A DNA stretch of 64,000 bases from Gracilibacillus kekensis (GTDB lineage Bacteria; Bacillota; Bacilli; Bacillales; Amphibacillaceae). The stretch covers positions 682,001 through 746,000 of the forward strand of contig NZ_FRCZ01000001.1 in the NCBI RefSeq assembly GCF_900143085.1, in the 5' to 3' direction. Shown here one piece after another: positions 44,891 through 52,440 of this stretch (positions within the stretch are counted from its first letter, which is position 1; every line of letters begins with the position of its first letter). The translations under genes were made by a program, and so were the position numbers. The notes below the pieces were generated by a model. That model searched no databases and was not told where the DNA came from. It saw nothing but the letters and a program-made list of their open reading frames with translations.

Positions 44891-44919
44891 ACTATAGCTC
44901 TTTTAGGTCAAGAAGTCAA
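44891..44919 (-). promoter_or_regulatory. SigA promoter of the terC riboswitch
   Basis: On the minus strand TTGACT (44914-44919), 17-bp spacer, TATAGT (44891-44896). The start would lie a few bases before the aptamer. Confidence 0.75.
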
Positions 44920-44937
44920 TATTTACTTCTAACATAA

Positions 44938-44982
44938 AAAAAGAACCCATTACCATCCGTCAGATAGTCATAGGTTCTTCTT
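44938..44982 (-). terminator. Intrinsic terminator of pgcA
   Basis: On the minus strand AAGAACC and GGTTCTT close a long, partly paired stem (TATGACTATC / GATGGTAATG), followed by TTTTTT. Confidence 0.7.
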
Positions 44983-44994
44983 CTTAACAAAGCT

Positions 44995-46713
44995 TTATGC
45001 ATTAATTATTGTATCGATTCGATCTTCTACTTCCGATTGAACTTTTTCTAATAGAGATTTACTTTTTTCTGCACTATTCGTTTTTACTCCAAAGTAACTT
45101 TTAATCTTTGGCTCTGTTCCAGATGGGCGGAAACAAACCCATGCATCATCTTCTAACAAAAATTTCATGACATTTTCTTTCGGTAGGATAATCTCTTCCT
45201 GTTTATTTTCCAATGGTAGTGATCTTTCACTTATTTGATAATCTTCAACAGCAATTACATCTAAACCACCTAATCTTTCAAAAGGTTGTTTTCTAATATC
45301 ACTCATAATCGACTGAATTTGTTCTGCACCATCTTTACCTTTTAATGTTAAGGATTGCATACCTTCCAGATAATAACCATGTCTCGCATACAGTGTGTCT
45401 AGAGCTTCGAGCAGCGTCTTACCTTTCCCCTTCCAATAACTTGCGACTTCACAGGCTGCCACAGCTGCTTGAACGGCATCTTTGTCACGGACAAAATCAC
45501 CTATTAAATAACCATAGCTTTCTTCATATCCAAAAAGGAAATGGTTGTCATTGGATTCGAATTGTTTGATTTTTTCACCAATAAATTTAAAACCAGTTAA
45601 TGTATCAATAGTATTTACACCATAATAAGACGCGATTGCTCGGCCCATTTCGGTTGTTACAATTGTTTTGATGACTTGGCCATTCCTTAATGCATTTGGA
45701 TCTTGTTGGGATAATGTGTAGTCTAATAAAAGAGATCCTAGTTGATTACCAGTAAGGACTTGATATGATCCCTTACCATCTTTAACAGCAACACCAAGAC
45801 GATCGGCATCTGGATCTGTGCCTATTAAAATATCCGCGTCTTTCTTTTTCCCTTGCGCAATTGCCATTTCAAATGCTTGATGCTCTTCAGGGTTTGGAGA
45901 GGAAACGGTAGAAAATTCAGGATCTGGTTTAGCTTGTTCTTCTACCACATCCACACTATCAAAGCCACTTTGTGCTAATCCTTTCATCACTAAATCATAA
46001 GCAGTACCATGTAAAGGTGTGAAAACAATCTTTACTTGATTATCAATTTTTTGTTTCTGAATTGTTTTTAATTCTTGTAAATAGGCTCGGTCAACCGCTT
46101 CTCCCACCCATTCCAAAAGACCAGCTTCTTCTATCTCGCTTTGACTTTTTACAGGGACAAGTAACTCGTCTTCTACTTTATTTACTTCTTCAATAATAGC
46201 TGTGGCTTCTTTTAATGGTACTTGGCCACCATCTTCGTTATACACTTTAAATCCGTTATATTCTGGCGGATTATGACTTGCTGTGATCATAATCCCTGCT
46301 GCCGTTTTAAGATGACGTACAGCAAAGGATAATAAAGGTGTAGGCCTTAGTGATTCAAATACGAACGCTTTTATATTGTGCGCACCTAAAACTCTAGCTA
46401 CCTCTACAGCAAATTCTTGTGACATATACCGCGAATCATAAGCTATCACTATTCCTCTTTTATGAGCGTCATCGACATTGTCGGTTATGTAATTAGCTAA
46501 ACCCTCTACCGCTTTGCGAACCGTATAAATGTTCATTCGATTTGTACCAGGTCCTAACATGCCACGCATGCCGCCGGTACCAAAAGTAAGGTTCTTATAG
46601 AAGGAATCTTCTAAATCTTTTTCATTTTTGGTTAACTCATTTAATTGTTTTAATAATTTTTCATCAAGTGCTGTGAAAGAAGTCCATTTCTTTAGTGTAT
46701 CTTGCCAGGACAT
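44995..46713 (-). CDS. pgcA: Phospho-sugar mutase (alpha-phosphoglucomutase) PgcA
   Basis: A 572-residue alpha-D-phosphohexomutase that interconverts glucose 6-phosphate and glucose 1-phosphate for UDP-glucose and wall-polymer glucosylation. The four domains are visible: GTGGMRGMLGPGTNRMN near 45, the catalytic phosphoserine in MITASHNPPEYNGFKVYNEDG (about 140), the metal loop GTDPDADRLGVAVK (about 298), the sugar loop LFGYEESYGYLIG and the phosphate-binding WVCFRPSGTEPKIKSYFGV near the C-terminus. The length fits Gram-positive PgcA. ATG follows AAGGGGGAAATCAA. Confidence 0.94.
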   Translation of the reverse strand: MSWQDTLKKWTSFTALDEKLLKQLNELTKNEKDLEDSFYKNLTFGTGGMRGMLGPGTNRMNIYTVRKAVEGLANYITDNVDDAHKRGIVIAYDSRYMSQEFAVEVARVLGAHNIKAFVFESLRPTPLLSFAVRHLKTAAGIMITASHNPPEYNGFKVYNEDGGQVPLKEATAIIEEVNKVEDELLVPVKSQSEIEEAGLLEWVGEAVDRAYLQELKTIQKQKIDNQVKIVFTPLHGTAYDLVMKGLAQSGFDSVDVVEEQAKPDPEFSTVSSPNPEEHQAFEMAIAQGKKKDADILIGTDPDADRLGVAVKDGKGSYQVLTGNQLGSLLLDYTLSQQDPNALRNGQVIKTIVTTEMGRAIASYYGVNTIDTLTGFKFIGEKIKQFESNDNHFLFGYEESYGYLIGDFVRDKDAVQAAVAACEVASYWKGKGKTLLEALDTLYARHGYYLEGMQSLTLKGKDGAEQIQSIMSDIRKQPFERLGGLDVIAVEDYQISERSLPLENKQEEIILPKENVMKFLLEDDAWVCFRPSGTEPKIKSYFGVKTNSAEKSKSLLEKVQSEVEDRIDTIINA

Positions 46714-46915
46714 TTGATTTCCCCCTTAAAAAACATCATTATATATGATATATAGTAGCATAGTCTTTCTATCGTTTCTAATCTTAACTTATTATGTCTA
46801 AAATGGCACAAAATTTATGCGAACTGTTATTGATAAATTGTATACATCTATTTCCATATTGTAGTTTTTATATGCTAGAATAATATTATATTAAGCAGAA
46901 AAGGTTGTGTAGTGG

Positions 46916-47998
46916 GTGTTCCAAAAAAGAAGTATACGTATCTTAATTACCTTGATTTTAATTTTCGTGCTAGTCTATTTAATTTACTTAACAAGATTCA
47001 TCTTCGAACCGGTCGGTGCTTATTTAACCGCTATTGCTGTACCAATAATTGGAGCAGGCATTATTTTCTATATCACTAATCCTATTGTTAATTGGTTAGA
47101 AAAAAAGAAAGTGCCAAGAATTGCTGGTACGTTTATTGTCTTTTTATTAGTAGTCTTCTTTGTTGCGATTGTAATTCAATTTATTGCACCAATTGTTCAA
47201 AAACAATTTTCTAACTTTGTGGATAGTGTGCCGAAAATGGTTGATAATACCATTCAGCTCTTTGAGATGTGGCAAGAAAATCAAAATATAATTCCTCCAC
47301 AATTTGAAAATGCGATCCAAAATATGATCGATAACTTAAGTGGTTATGCGGAAAGGATAACATCAGGTATCATCGGGGTAATCGGGCAAATTTTCAGTTT
47401 CATATTTGCCATCTTCTTAATTCCTTTTTTCTTATTCTTTATGTTGAAAGATGGTTATAAATTCGTACCGTTCGTTACAAAGTTTTTAAGTCCTGCTAAA
47501 GCAGAAAGTTTCAAAACATTGACAGCAAATATTAATCATACACTCTCTTCATTTATTCAAGGTCAATTTATTGTCAGTGTATGTGTCGGCGCAATGCTTT
47601 ATATTGGCTATTTAATCATTGAATTAAATTATTCTTTAACATTAGCTTTGTTTGGTTTAGTGATGAATTTCATTCCATTTGTGGGACCATTCTTATCTGC
47701 CATTCCCGCTATTATAGTAGGTTTTTTCCAAGATCCAATGCTGGCAGTATGGGCGACCGTTGTTATGGTGGTGGCACAGCAGATTGAAAGTAACTTTATT
47801 TCACCAAATGTAATGGGACGTGCATTATCTCTTCACCCATTAACAGTTATCACTTTAATCTTAGCCGCTGGTGGGATTGCCGGATTTATTGGTTTGTTAT
47901 TTATTATTCCAGCATATGCGGTTATCAAAACAATTATTTCTCATTTTTATCATGAGTGGCAACGAAAACAACCTGAAGATGATCCAGATTTATTTTAA
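46916..47998 (+). CDS. AI-2E family transporter (YueF/TqsA-like)
   Basis: A 360-residue protein with about eight membrane helices: two N-terminal helices, a long extracytoplasmic segment (about 70-150, SNFVDSVPKMVDNTI), and the conserved core ILIPFFLFFMLKDG, FIQGQFIVSVCVGAMLYIGYLIIELNYSLTLALFGLVMNFIPFVGPFLSAIPAII, and SNFISPNVMGRALSLHPLTVI. The family is named for TqsA (AI-2 export), but several members are Na+/H+ or other exporters, so the substrate is unsettled. The start is GTG at 46916 after AAAAGG. Confidence 0.88.
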   Translation: MFQKRSIRILITLILIFVLVYLIYLTRFIFEPVGAYLTAIAVPIIGAGIIFYITNPIVNWLEKKKVPRIAGTFIVFLLVVFFVAIVIQFIAPIVQKQFSNFVDSVPKMVDNTIQLFEMWQENQNIIPPQFENAIQNMIDNLSGYAERITSGIIGVIGQIFSFIFAIFLIPFFLFFMLKDGYKFVPFVTKFLSPAKAESFKTLTANINHTLSSFIQGQFIVSVCVGAMLYIGYLIIELNYSLTLALFGLVMNFIPFVGPFLSAIPAIIVGFFQDPMLAVWATVVMVVAQQIESNFISPNVMGRALSLHPLTVITLILAAGGIAGFIGLLFIIPAYAVIKTIISHFYHEWQRKQPEDDPDLF

Positions 47999-48012
47999 AT
48001 TCCCCTTACATT

Positions 48013-48044
48013 GGCTTTCGCATAATTATAGCGAAAGCCTTCTT
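48013..48044 (+). terminator. Terminator after the AI-2E family gene
   Basis: GGCTTTCGC pairs perfectly with GCGAAAGCC around ATAATTATA, followed by TTCTTT. Confidence 0.75.
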
Positions 48045-48050
48045 TCCATT

Positions 48051-48569
48051 TTATTTTAGAGCTTTTGCCATAATATACATTATCTGCTCTTCGTCACCTA
48101 TATAAGTGGAGTAGGATCCTCTTGATTCAAATCCCATCTTTTTATGAAAATCGATAGCGTTTTTATTTTTTCGCCAGACGCCTAACCAGATCGTATTTTT
48201 ATCTCTTTCATTTGCGATATCAATCGCCTTCTGTAAAAGGAACTTTCCTAAACCCTTACTGTGAAAATTGTTTTTTACAAAAATTCGTTCAATTTCTAAA
48301 GCATTTTCATCAACGTTGAAGGTTTGAGCATCCCCTTCGTTTACTTTGAGATATCCTGCAATGATCTTGTCTACATATAGAAATAAGAAGGTTGATGATG
48401 GATTGGACAATTCTTTTTGAAGTTGTTCATTATTGAAGGCGTTTTCCAAATATTCATTAATATCTTCTGGTGTATTTAAATGACTGTATGTTTCATTATA
48501 CGTTTCTGTTCCAATTTGCTGTAACGACAATAAATCATCAAGTGTACATATTTTTATATCTGTCCTCAC
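48051..48569 (-). CDS. paiA: Spermidine/spermine N-acetyltransferase PaiA
   Basis: A GNAT acetyltransferase of about 172 residues. ALEIERIFVKNNFHSKGLGKFLLQKAIDIA is the CoA-binding motif A (about 88-117), and TIWLGVWRKNKNAIDFHKKMGF motif B. The conserved DDLLSLQQIGTETYNETYSH, EYLENAFNNEQLQKELSN and GDEEQIMYIMAKAL match B. subtilis PaiA closely along the length. PaiA acetylates spermidine and spermine. In B. subtilis it is paired with paiB; no paiB is present here. The frame opens at a GTG (48578) that belongs to the Shine-Dalgarno AAAAAAGGAGTGG; GTG at 48569 is better. Confidence 0.88.
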   Translation of the reverse strand: MRTDIKICTLDDLLSLQQIGTETYNETYSHLNTPEDINEYLENAFNNEQLQKELSNPSSTFLFLYVDKIIAGYLKVNEGDAQTFNVDENALEIERIFVKNNFHSKGLGKFLLQKAIDIANERDKNTIWLGVWRKNKNAIDFHKKMGFESRGSYSTYIGDEEQIMYIMAKALK

Positions 48570-48696
48570 TAAATCCACTCCTTTTTTAAAGATAATTATC
48601 CCATTCTAATTTCAATTATATGGTTAAATGGCTCATAAGTCAAAGGAAGCGCATTCAACAACTTCGAGAAAGATATACTTTTTTATATCTTAATAT

Positions 48697-48727
48697 AAAA
48701 ACCCGTTTCTAATTAGAAACGGGTTTT
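48697..48727 (-). terminator. Intrinsic terminator of the TRAP transporter operon
   Basis: AAAACCCGTTTCT pairs perfectly with AGAAACGGGTTTT around AATT, followed by T residues on the minus strand. It follows the last gene of the operon. Confidence 0.9.
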
Positions 48728-48738
48728 AAAGGAAATTA

Positions 48739-49827
48739 TTATTCTGCTGTCATTTCTTCGATTTCTTGTTCCAACTTATCTAAGATTGCACCGTCAACAG
48801 TTGAGATGTTCTCACGGTAGTAGTCACGGATTGGTGTTGCAAGCTTTTCAAATTCAGCTCGCTGTTCTTCTGTTAACTCAATAATTTCAGTTGTCTCTTC
48901 AATAACAGATAGATATTCATCGTTTTGACGTTTTTGTTCTTCAAACACCCAACTCTGAAGTTCATCTACAGTTTCGTCTACAAGTGCTCTTTCATCTTCT
49001 GTTAAACCCTCATACCATTCTTGATTTACGGTAGTTGATGCCACATAGTTGTTATGGTTAGAAAGTGTCATATAATCTTGTACTTCATGGAAAGAAGCAT
49101 CCGCAATAAAGAAGATTGGATTTTCTTGACCTTCCATTGTACCATTTTCTAATGCTGTATATAATTCACCCCAGCTATAACCATCAGGGTTAGCACCATA
49201 TGCTTGGTATGATTCGTTTTGCAGATCAGAACCTTGTGTTCTCATTTTAAAGTTCTCAAAATCTGCTGGTGATTCTAATGGTTTGTTACTTGTCCATTGC
49301 ATAGCACCTTCCGTCCAGAACGAAAGTGGTTTAACTCCAATTGCTTCATACTGTTTTACTAAATCTTCATTAATTGCTTCACTTTCAGTTAAAATTTCAT
49401 GAGTTTTTTCTACACTATCAGGAAACAAAAAGTGTAAACCAAAGATTTGGCTTTCCTTAATTGTATTACCGATAAACCCTGGAGATGTAACGGCCAACTG
49501 GACAGTACCTTCTTGTAGTTGTACAATTTGGTCTTTTTCAGTACCTAAACCACCATATTCATAGGTTGTGACAGTAATATTCCCACCAGATTTCTCATCA
49601 ATTATTTTCGCAAATTCGTCTGCGTAAGCCATTTGAACTTGCTCACCAGTTTCTTCAGTAATAAATAACCATTCTTGCTCTTCAAAATCGCCAGAAGCTT
49701 CTTCGCCACCTTCTGAACCTTCATCAGTAGTTTCTTCTTCTTCTGAAGAATCGCCACCACATGCTGCTAATACAAGACCTAGTGCTAACAATAATATTGC
49801 TAGTAGTGAAAACTTTTTGTTAAAAAT
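48739..49827 (-). CDS. dctP: TRAP transporter solute-binding lipoprotein DctP
   Basis: A 363-residue extracellular binding protein of the DctP family. The N-terminal FNKKFSLLAILLLALGLVLAAC is a lipoprotein signal with a LAAC lipobox, followed by an acidic linker. The domain contains GGLGTEKDQIVQLQEGTVQLAV, FWTEGAMQWTSNKPLESPADF and FKMRTQGSDLQNESYQAYGANPDGYSWGELYTALENGTMEGQENP, with the Arg that clamps the substrate carboxylate. The signal peptide has no ATG. AGGGGG is 8 nt before ATT at 49825-49827; the nearest canonical start (TTG 49791) would cut the signal peptide in half. ATT initiation is inferred. It is the last gene of the dctQ-dctM-dctP operon. Confidence 0.9.
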   Translation of the reverse strand: MFNKKFSLLAILLLALGLVLAACGGDSSEEEETTDEGSEGGEEASGDFEEQEWLFITEETGEQVQMAYADEFAKIIDEKSGGNITVTTYEYGGLGTEKDQIVQLQEGTVQLAVTSPGFIGNTIKESQIFGLHFLFPDSVEKTHEILTESEAINEDLVKQYEAIGVKPLSFWTEGAMQWTSNKPLESPADFENFKMRTQGSDLQNESYQAYGANPDGYSWGELYTALENGTMEGQENPIFFIADASFHEVQDYMTLSNHNNYVASTTVNQEWYEGLTEDERALVDETVDELQSWVFEEQKRQNDEYLSVIEETTEIIELTEEQRAEFEKLATPIRDYYRENISTVDGAILDKLEQEIEEMTAE

Positions 49828-49868
49828 AATAAAAACCCCCTAATAAATTTTTTATATTATAGATTCTC

Positions 49869-51140
49869 TTAAAGTAAAGCAAGAGAAATCTGTGGAAACA
49901 CAATTAGTAAAATCGAGATAAAGACCATAATAGCTATATAAGGTGGTGTCCCTTTAATAACTTCCATATATGGCTTGTTAAACACTGCACTGGCTGTAAA
50001 GATATCCACCCCAAATGGTGGTGTCGCAGATCCTAGTGCAGCTTGGAAGGTAATAACAATTCCTAAATGAATTGGGTCGATATCAACTTGCGATGCTATT
50101 GGAGCAAAAATTGGTGTAAGTACTAAAATAACAACAATCGGATCGACAAACATACACCCGATAAAGAAAAATAATGTAACAATGATTAGTACGTATGTTG
50201 TACTTGGGTCTGATCCCAATACTGCATCAGATAACATTTGTGGTATTCGTTCTAGATTCACTAAATAAGTAAATACTTGCCCACCTGCTACTAATACAAA
50301 TACCGCTGATGTTACTAATCCTGTTGATAAGGCAATGCTAGGTATTTGTTTAAGATGAACCGATCTAAAGATCACAACTTCCAAAATTAAAGCATATAGC
50401 ACAGAAATACCCGCTGCTTCTGTTGCTGAGAACCATCCTAAATAAATACCACCGATAACAAGTATCGGAAACCCTAACGGTAATAGAGCTCTTCTAAACG
50501 TGTTTAATCTTTCTTTCCATGTTGCTTTATCAGATAATGGTATGTTTTTTACTTTTGCATAAACGACACTATAGATTGTAAAAGCTAAAAATACAATGAT
50601 TCCCGGTATAATACCAGCAATAAATAACTCACCTATGGATTCTCCTGATACAAGACCATACATAATTAATCCGATACTAGGCGGGATTAACAGAGCCACA
50701 TCACTAGCGTTAATAATTAAAGCCATCGCACTTGAATCTTTATATCCTACTTTTAAAAGTCTTTCTCGCATAGGTTTACCTATCGCAACAACTGTTGCCT
50801 GTGTAGAACCTGAAATCGCACCAAATAAGGAACAGGCTGCTGCAGTTGTAACAGCATAGCCCCCACGGATATGGCCAATAAAAGAACCGATAAAGTCTAA
50901 TAATCGTTGAGAAGTCTTACCTGCTGTCATAATGTCTGCCGCAAAAATAAACAGTGGCACACACAACAATTGATAAGATTCAATACCAGTAACTAATTGA
51001 CCTACCATAACAGAGGGCTCGATCGGAATTTTCGTATAACCTAGCAACACTACAATAAATGGTGCAACAATTAGTGGAATCATCATTGGGAAATTTAATA
51101 GAAGTAAAATAACCATGATTGCTAATAAAATTGTAAGCAT
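49869..51140 (-). CDS. dctM: TRAP transporter large permease DctM
   Basis: A 423-residue protein with about 12 membrane helices, the ion-coupled permease of a tripartite (TRAP) carrier. LLCVPLFIFAADIMTAGKTSQRLLDFIGSFIGHIRGG, AACSLFGAISGSTQATVVAIG and the matching LGSATPPFGVDIFTASAVFNKPYMEVIKGTPPYIAIMV are DctM signatures. With DctQ it moves a carboxylate or related anion inward with Na+; the ligand is not evident. ATG follows AGTGAGGGCGCCAAT. It is 23 nt after dctQ. Confidence 0.93.
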   Translation of the reverse strand: MLTILLAIMVILLLLNFPMMIPLIVAPFIVVLLGYTKIPIEPSVMVGQLVTGIESYQLLCVPLFIFAADIMTAGKTSQRLLDFIGSFIGHIRGGYAVTTAAACSLFGAISGSTQATVVAIGKPMRERLLKVGYKDSSAMALIINASDVALLIPPSIGLIMYGLVSGESIGELFIAGIIPGIIVFLAFTIYSVVYAKVKNIPLSDKATWKERLNTFRRALLPLGFPILVIGGIYLGWFSATEAAGISVLYALILEVVIFRSVHLKQIPSIALSTGLVTSAVFVLVAGGQVFTYLVNLERIPQMLSDAVLGSDPSTTYVLIIVTLFFFIGCMFVDPIVVILVLTPIFAPIASQVDIDPIHLGIVITFQAALGSATPPFGVDIFTASAVFNKPYMEVIKGTPPYIAIMVFISILLIVFPQISLALL

Positions 51141-51163
51141 ATTGGCGCCCTCACTTTTCCATT

Positions 51164-51724
51164 TTATACTTGCATTTGATCTTCAGCATTTCTATCCTCT
51201 GGTTTTATATCGTTATAGTCTAGTGCATCGGTACCAATATATACTTCCTTATTGAAGATGTTCACAATAAGGTTTCTAACATATTGGATTCCACCCATCA
51301 CGAAACCTAGCGGGATAAACATATACATTAGATAAGTAGGGATGTTCAAATATGCGGTTGTTGTCCCTCTTTGATATTCCCCCATAACATAATCATAGGA
51401 TACGTATGCTAACGAGAATAAAATAAACGCGGTAACCAATGGGATAATTATTGCCATCGCCTTACGAACACGCCATGGTACCGTATCGTAAATCGCCGAC
51501 ATACTTATATGACGTCCTTTTCTTGCAGCATAACTTATACCCATAAATGTAGAAATGACTACTGCAAATTTAGCTACTTCTGAGTGAAAAGCCACACTCG
51601 GCCCAAAAAATTGACGGCTTATTACATTCGCACAAATCATAATTGCAATTACTATAATCGAACCACTTAAGATGAATTCTTCTATTTTGAGTACGATTTT
51701 ATCGATTATATTTAAAAACTTCAT
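51164..51724 (-). CDS. dctQ: TRAP transporter small permease DctQ
   Basis: A 186-residue protein with four membrane helices. ISRQFFGPSVAFHSEVAKFAVVISTFMGISYAARKGRHISMSAI is the DctQ core, followed by helices near 95 and 135 with GFVMGGIQYVRNLI. It pairs with DctM, 23 nt downstream. Upstream, a 500-bp gap separates it from the SE1832 gene; that gap contains the repeat at 52018-52191 and otherwise AT-rich sequence. Confidence 0.9.
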   Translation of the reverse strand: MKFLNIIDKIVLKIEEFILSGSIIVIAIMICANVISRQFFGPSVAFHSEVAKFAVVISTFMGISYAARKGRHISMSAIYDTVPWRVRKAMAIIIPLVTAFILFSLAYVSYDYVMGEYQRGTTTAYLNIPTYLMYMFIPLGFVMGGIQYVRNLIVNIFNKEVYIGTDALDYNDIKPEDRNAEDQMQV

Positions 51725-52017
51725 TCATCCATCCCCCCTTATTCACAATTACCGACTTTCTCATATACCTTATGTTACAAAAATGTTTCAAACTTCACAA
51801 ATTTACTATACCCTGATTCAGAACAATTAAACGACATATTTTCGCGAATTAAAAAAATGTTAGCAAATCATGGATATATAATGGCACATGCTTAAAAATA
51901 ATCTATTTTACTCTGAAAACGGTTCTATTCATATTTGCTATCCATTCTTTTGTGTTATCCTGCCACCTTTTTTAGTAACTTGCTATTATGCATGGATTGA
52001 TTTAAGCTTAAGAAAAG

Positions 52018-52191
52018 CGCAGAGCGTCAGCTTAGAAATGTAGAGACTTTGGCATCAACTGTGGCAAAGGCCTGCAGGACAAAACCAAATTTAACAGATT
52101 AAGTGCAATTAAGCCAGCAATCGGCAAGTCTTCTATATCGTAAGGCGATTCGTGAAGTAGCCTTATGGGTGCTCGGAGCTAGACATCTGCG
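52018..52191. repeat. Short inverted-repeat-bounded element (174 bp)
   Basis: Ends are CGCAGAGCGTCAGCTT (52018-52033) and GAGCTAGACATCTGCG (52176-52191), inverted repeats matching at about 12 of 16 positions. The interior is GC-richer (GGCAAAGGCCTGCAGG) than the surrounding DNA. No reading frame, and only one copy in the window. It could be a separate dispersed repeat type. Confidence 0.5.
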
Positions 52192-52233
52192 AACTTTTTG
52201 AAAATTAAACGTAAAATAATTGGAGTGACATAG

Positions 52234-52416
52234 ATGACGCCACAAGAAATAGAAGCAGAAATTGAAGATCTAAAAGCAGATTATGCAAGGCTTTCTGCAG
52301 ATTTAGAAAAATTAGTCTATGTAGGTGGAAGAACTGAACATAATGAAGAAGAATTAGAACGTATCGCACAACAGATAGCATCTCTACGTCGACAATTGCA
52401 ACACAGAAAAAGCTAG
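52234..52416 (+). CDS. SE1832 family small coiled-coil protein
   Basis: A 60-residue protein with two helical heptad segments, EIEAEIEDLKADYARLSADLEKLVYVGG and EEELERIAQQIASLRRQL. The signature is that of the SE1832 family of small Firmicute proteins with no known function. GGAGTGACATAG precedes the ATG. Its stop codon lies in a bidirectional terminator shared with the antiporter gene. Confidence 0.85.
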   Translation: MTPQEIEAEIEDLKADYARLSADLEKLVYVGGRTEHNEEELERIAQQIASLRRQLQHRKS

Positions 52417-52440
52417 CAACTCTTTTGTTGCTAGCTTTTT
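52407..52440. terminator. Bidirectional terminator containing both stop codons
   Basis: AAAAAGCTAGCAAC pairs perfectly with GTTGCTAGCTTTTT around TCTTTT. The TAG of the SE1832 gene (52414-52416) and the TAG of the antiporter (52431-52433, minus strand) both fall inside the arms, so the two genes are only 14 bp apart. Confidence 0.9.
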
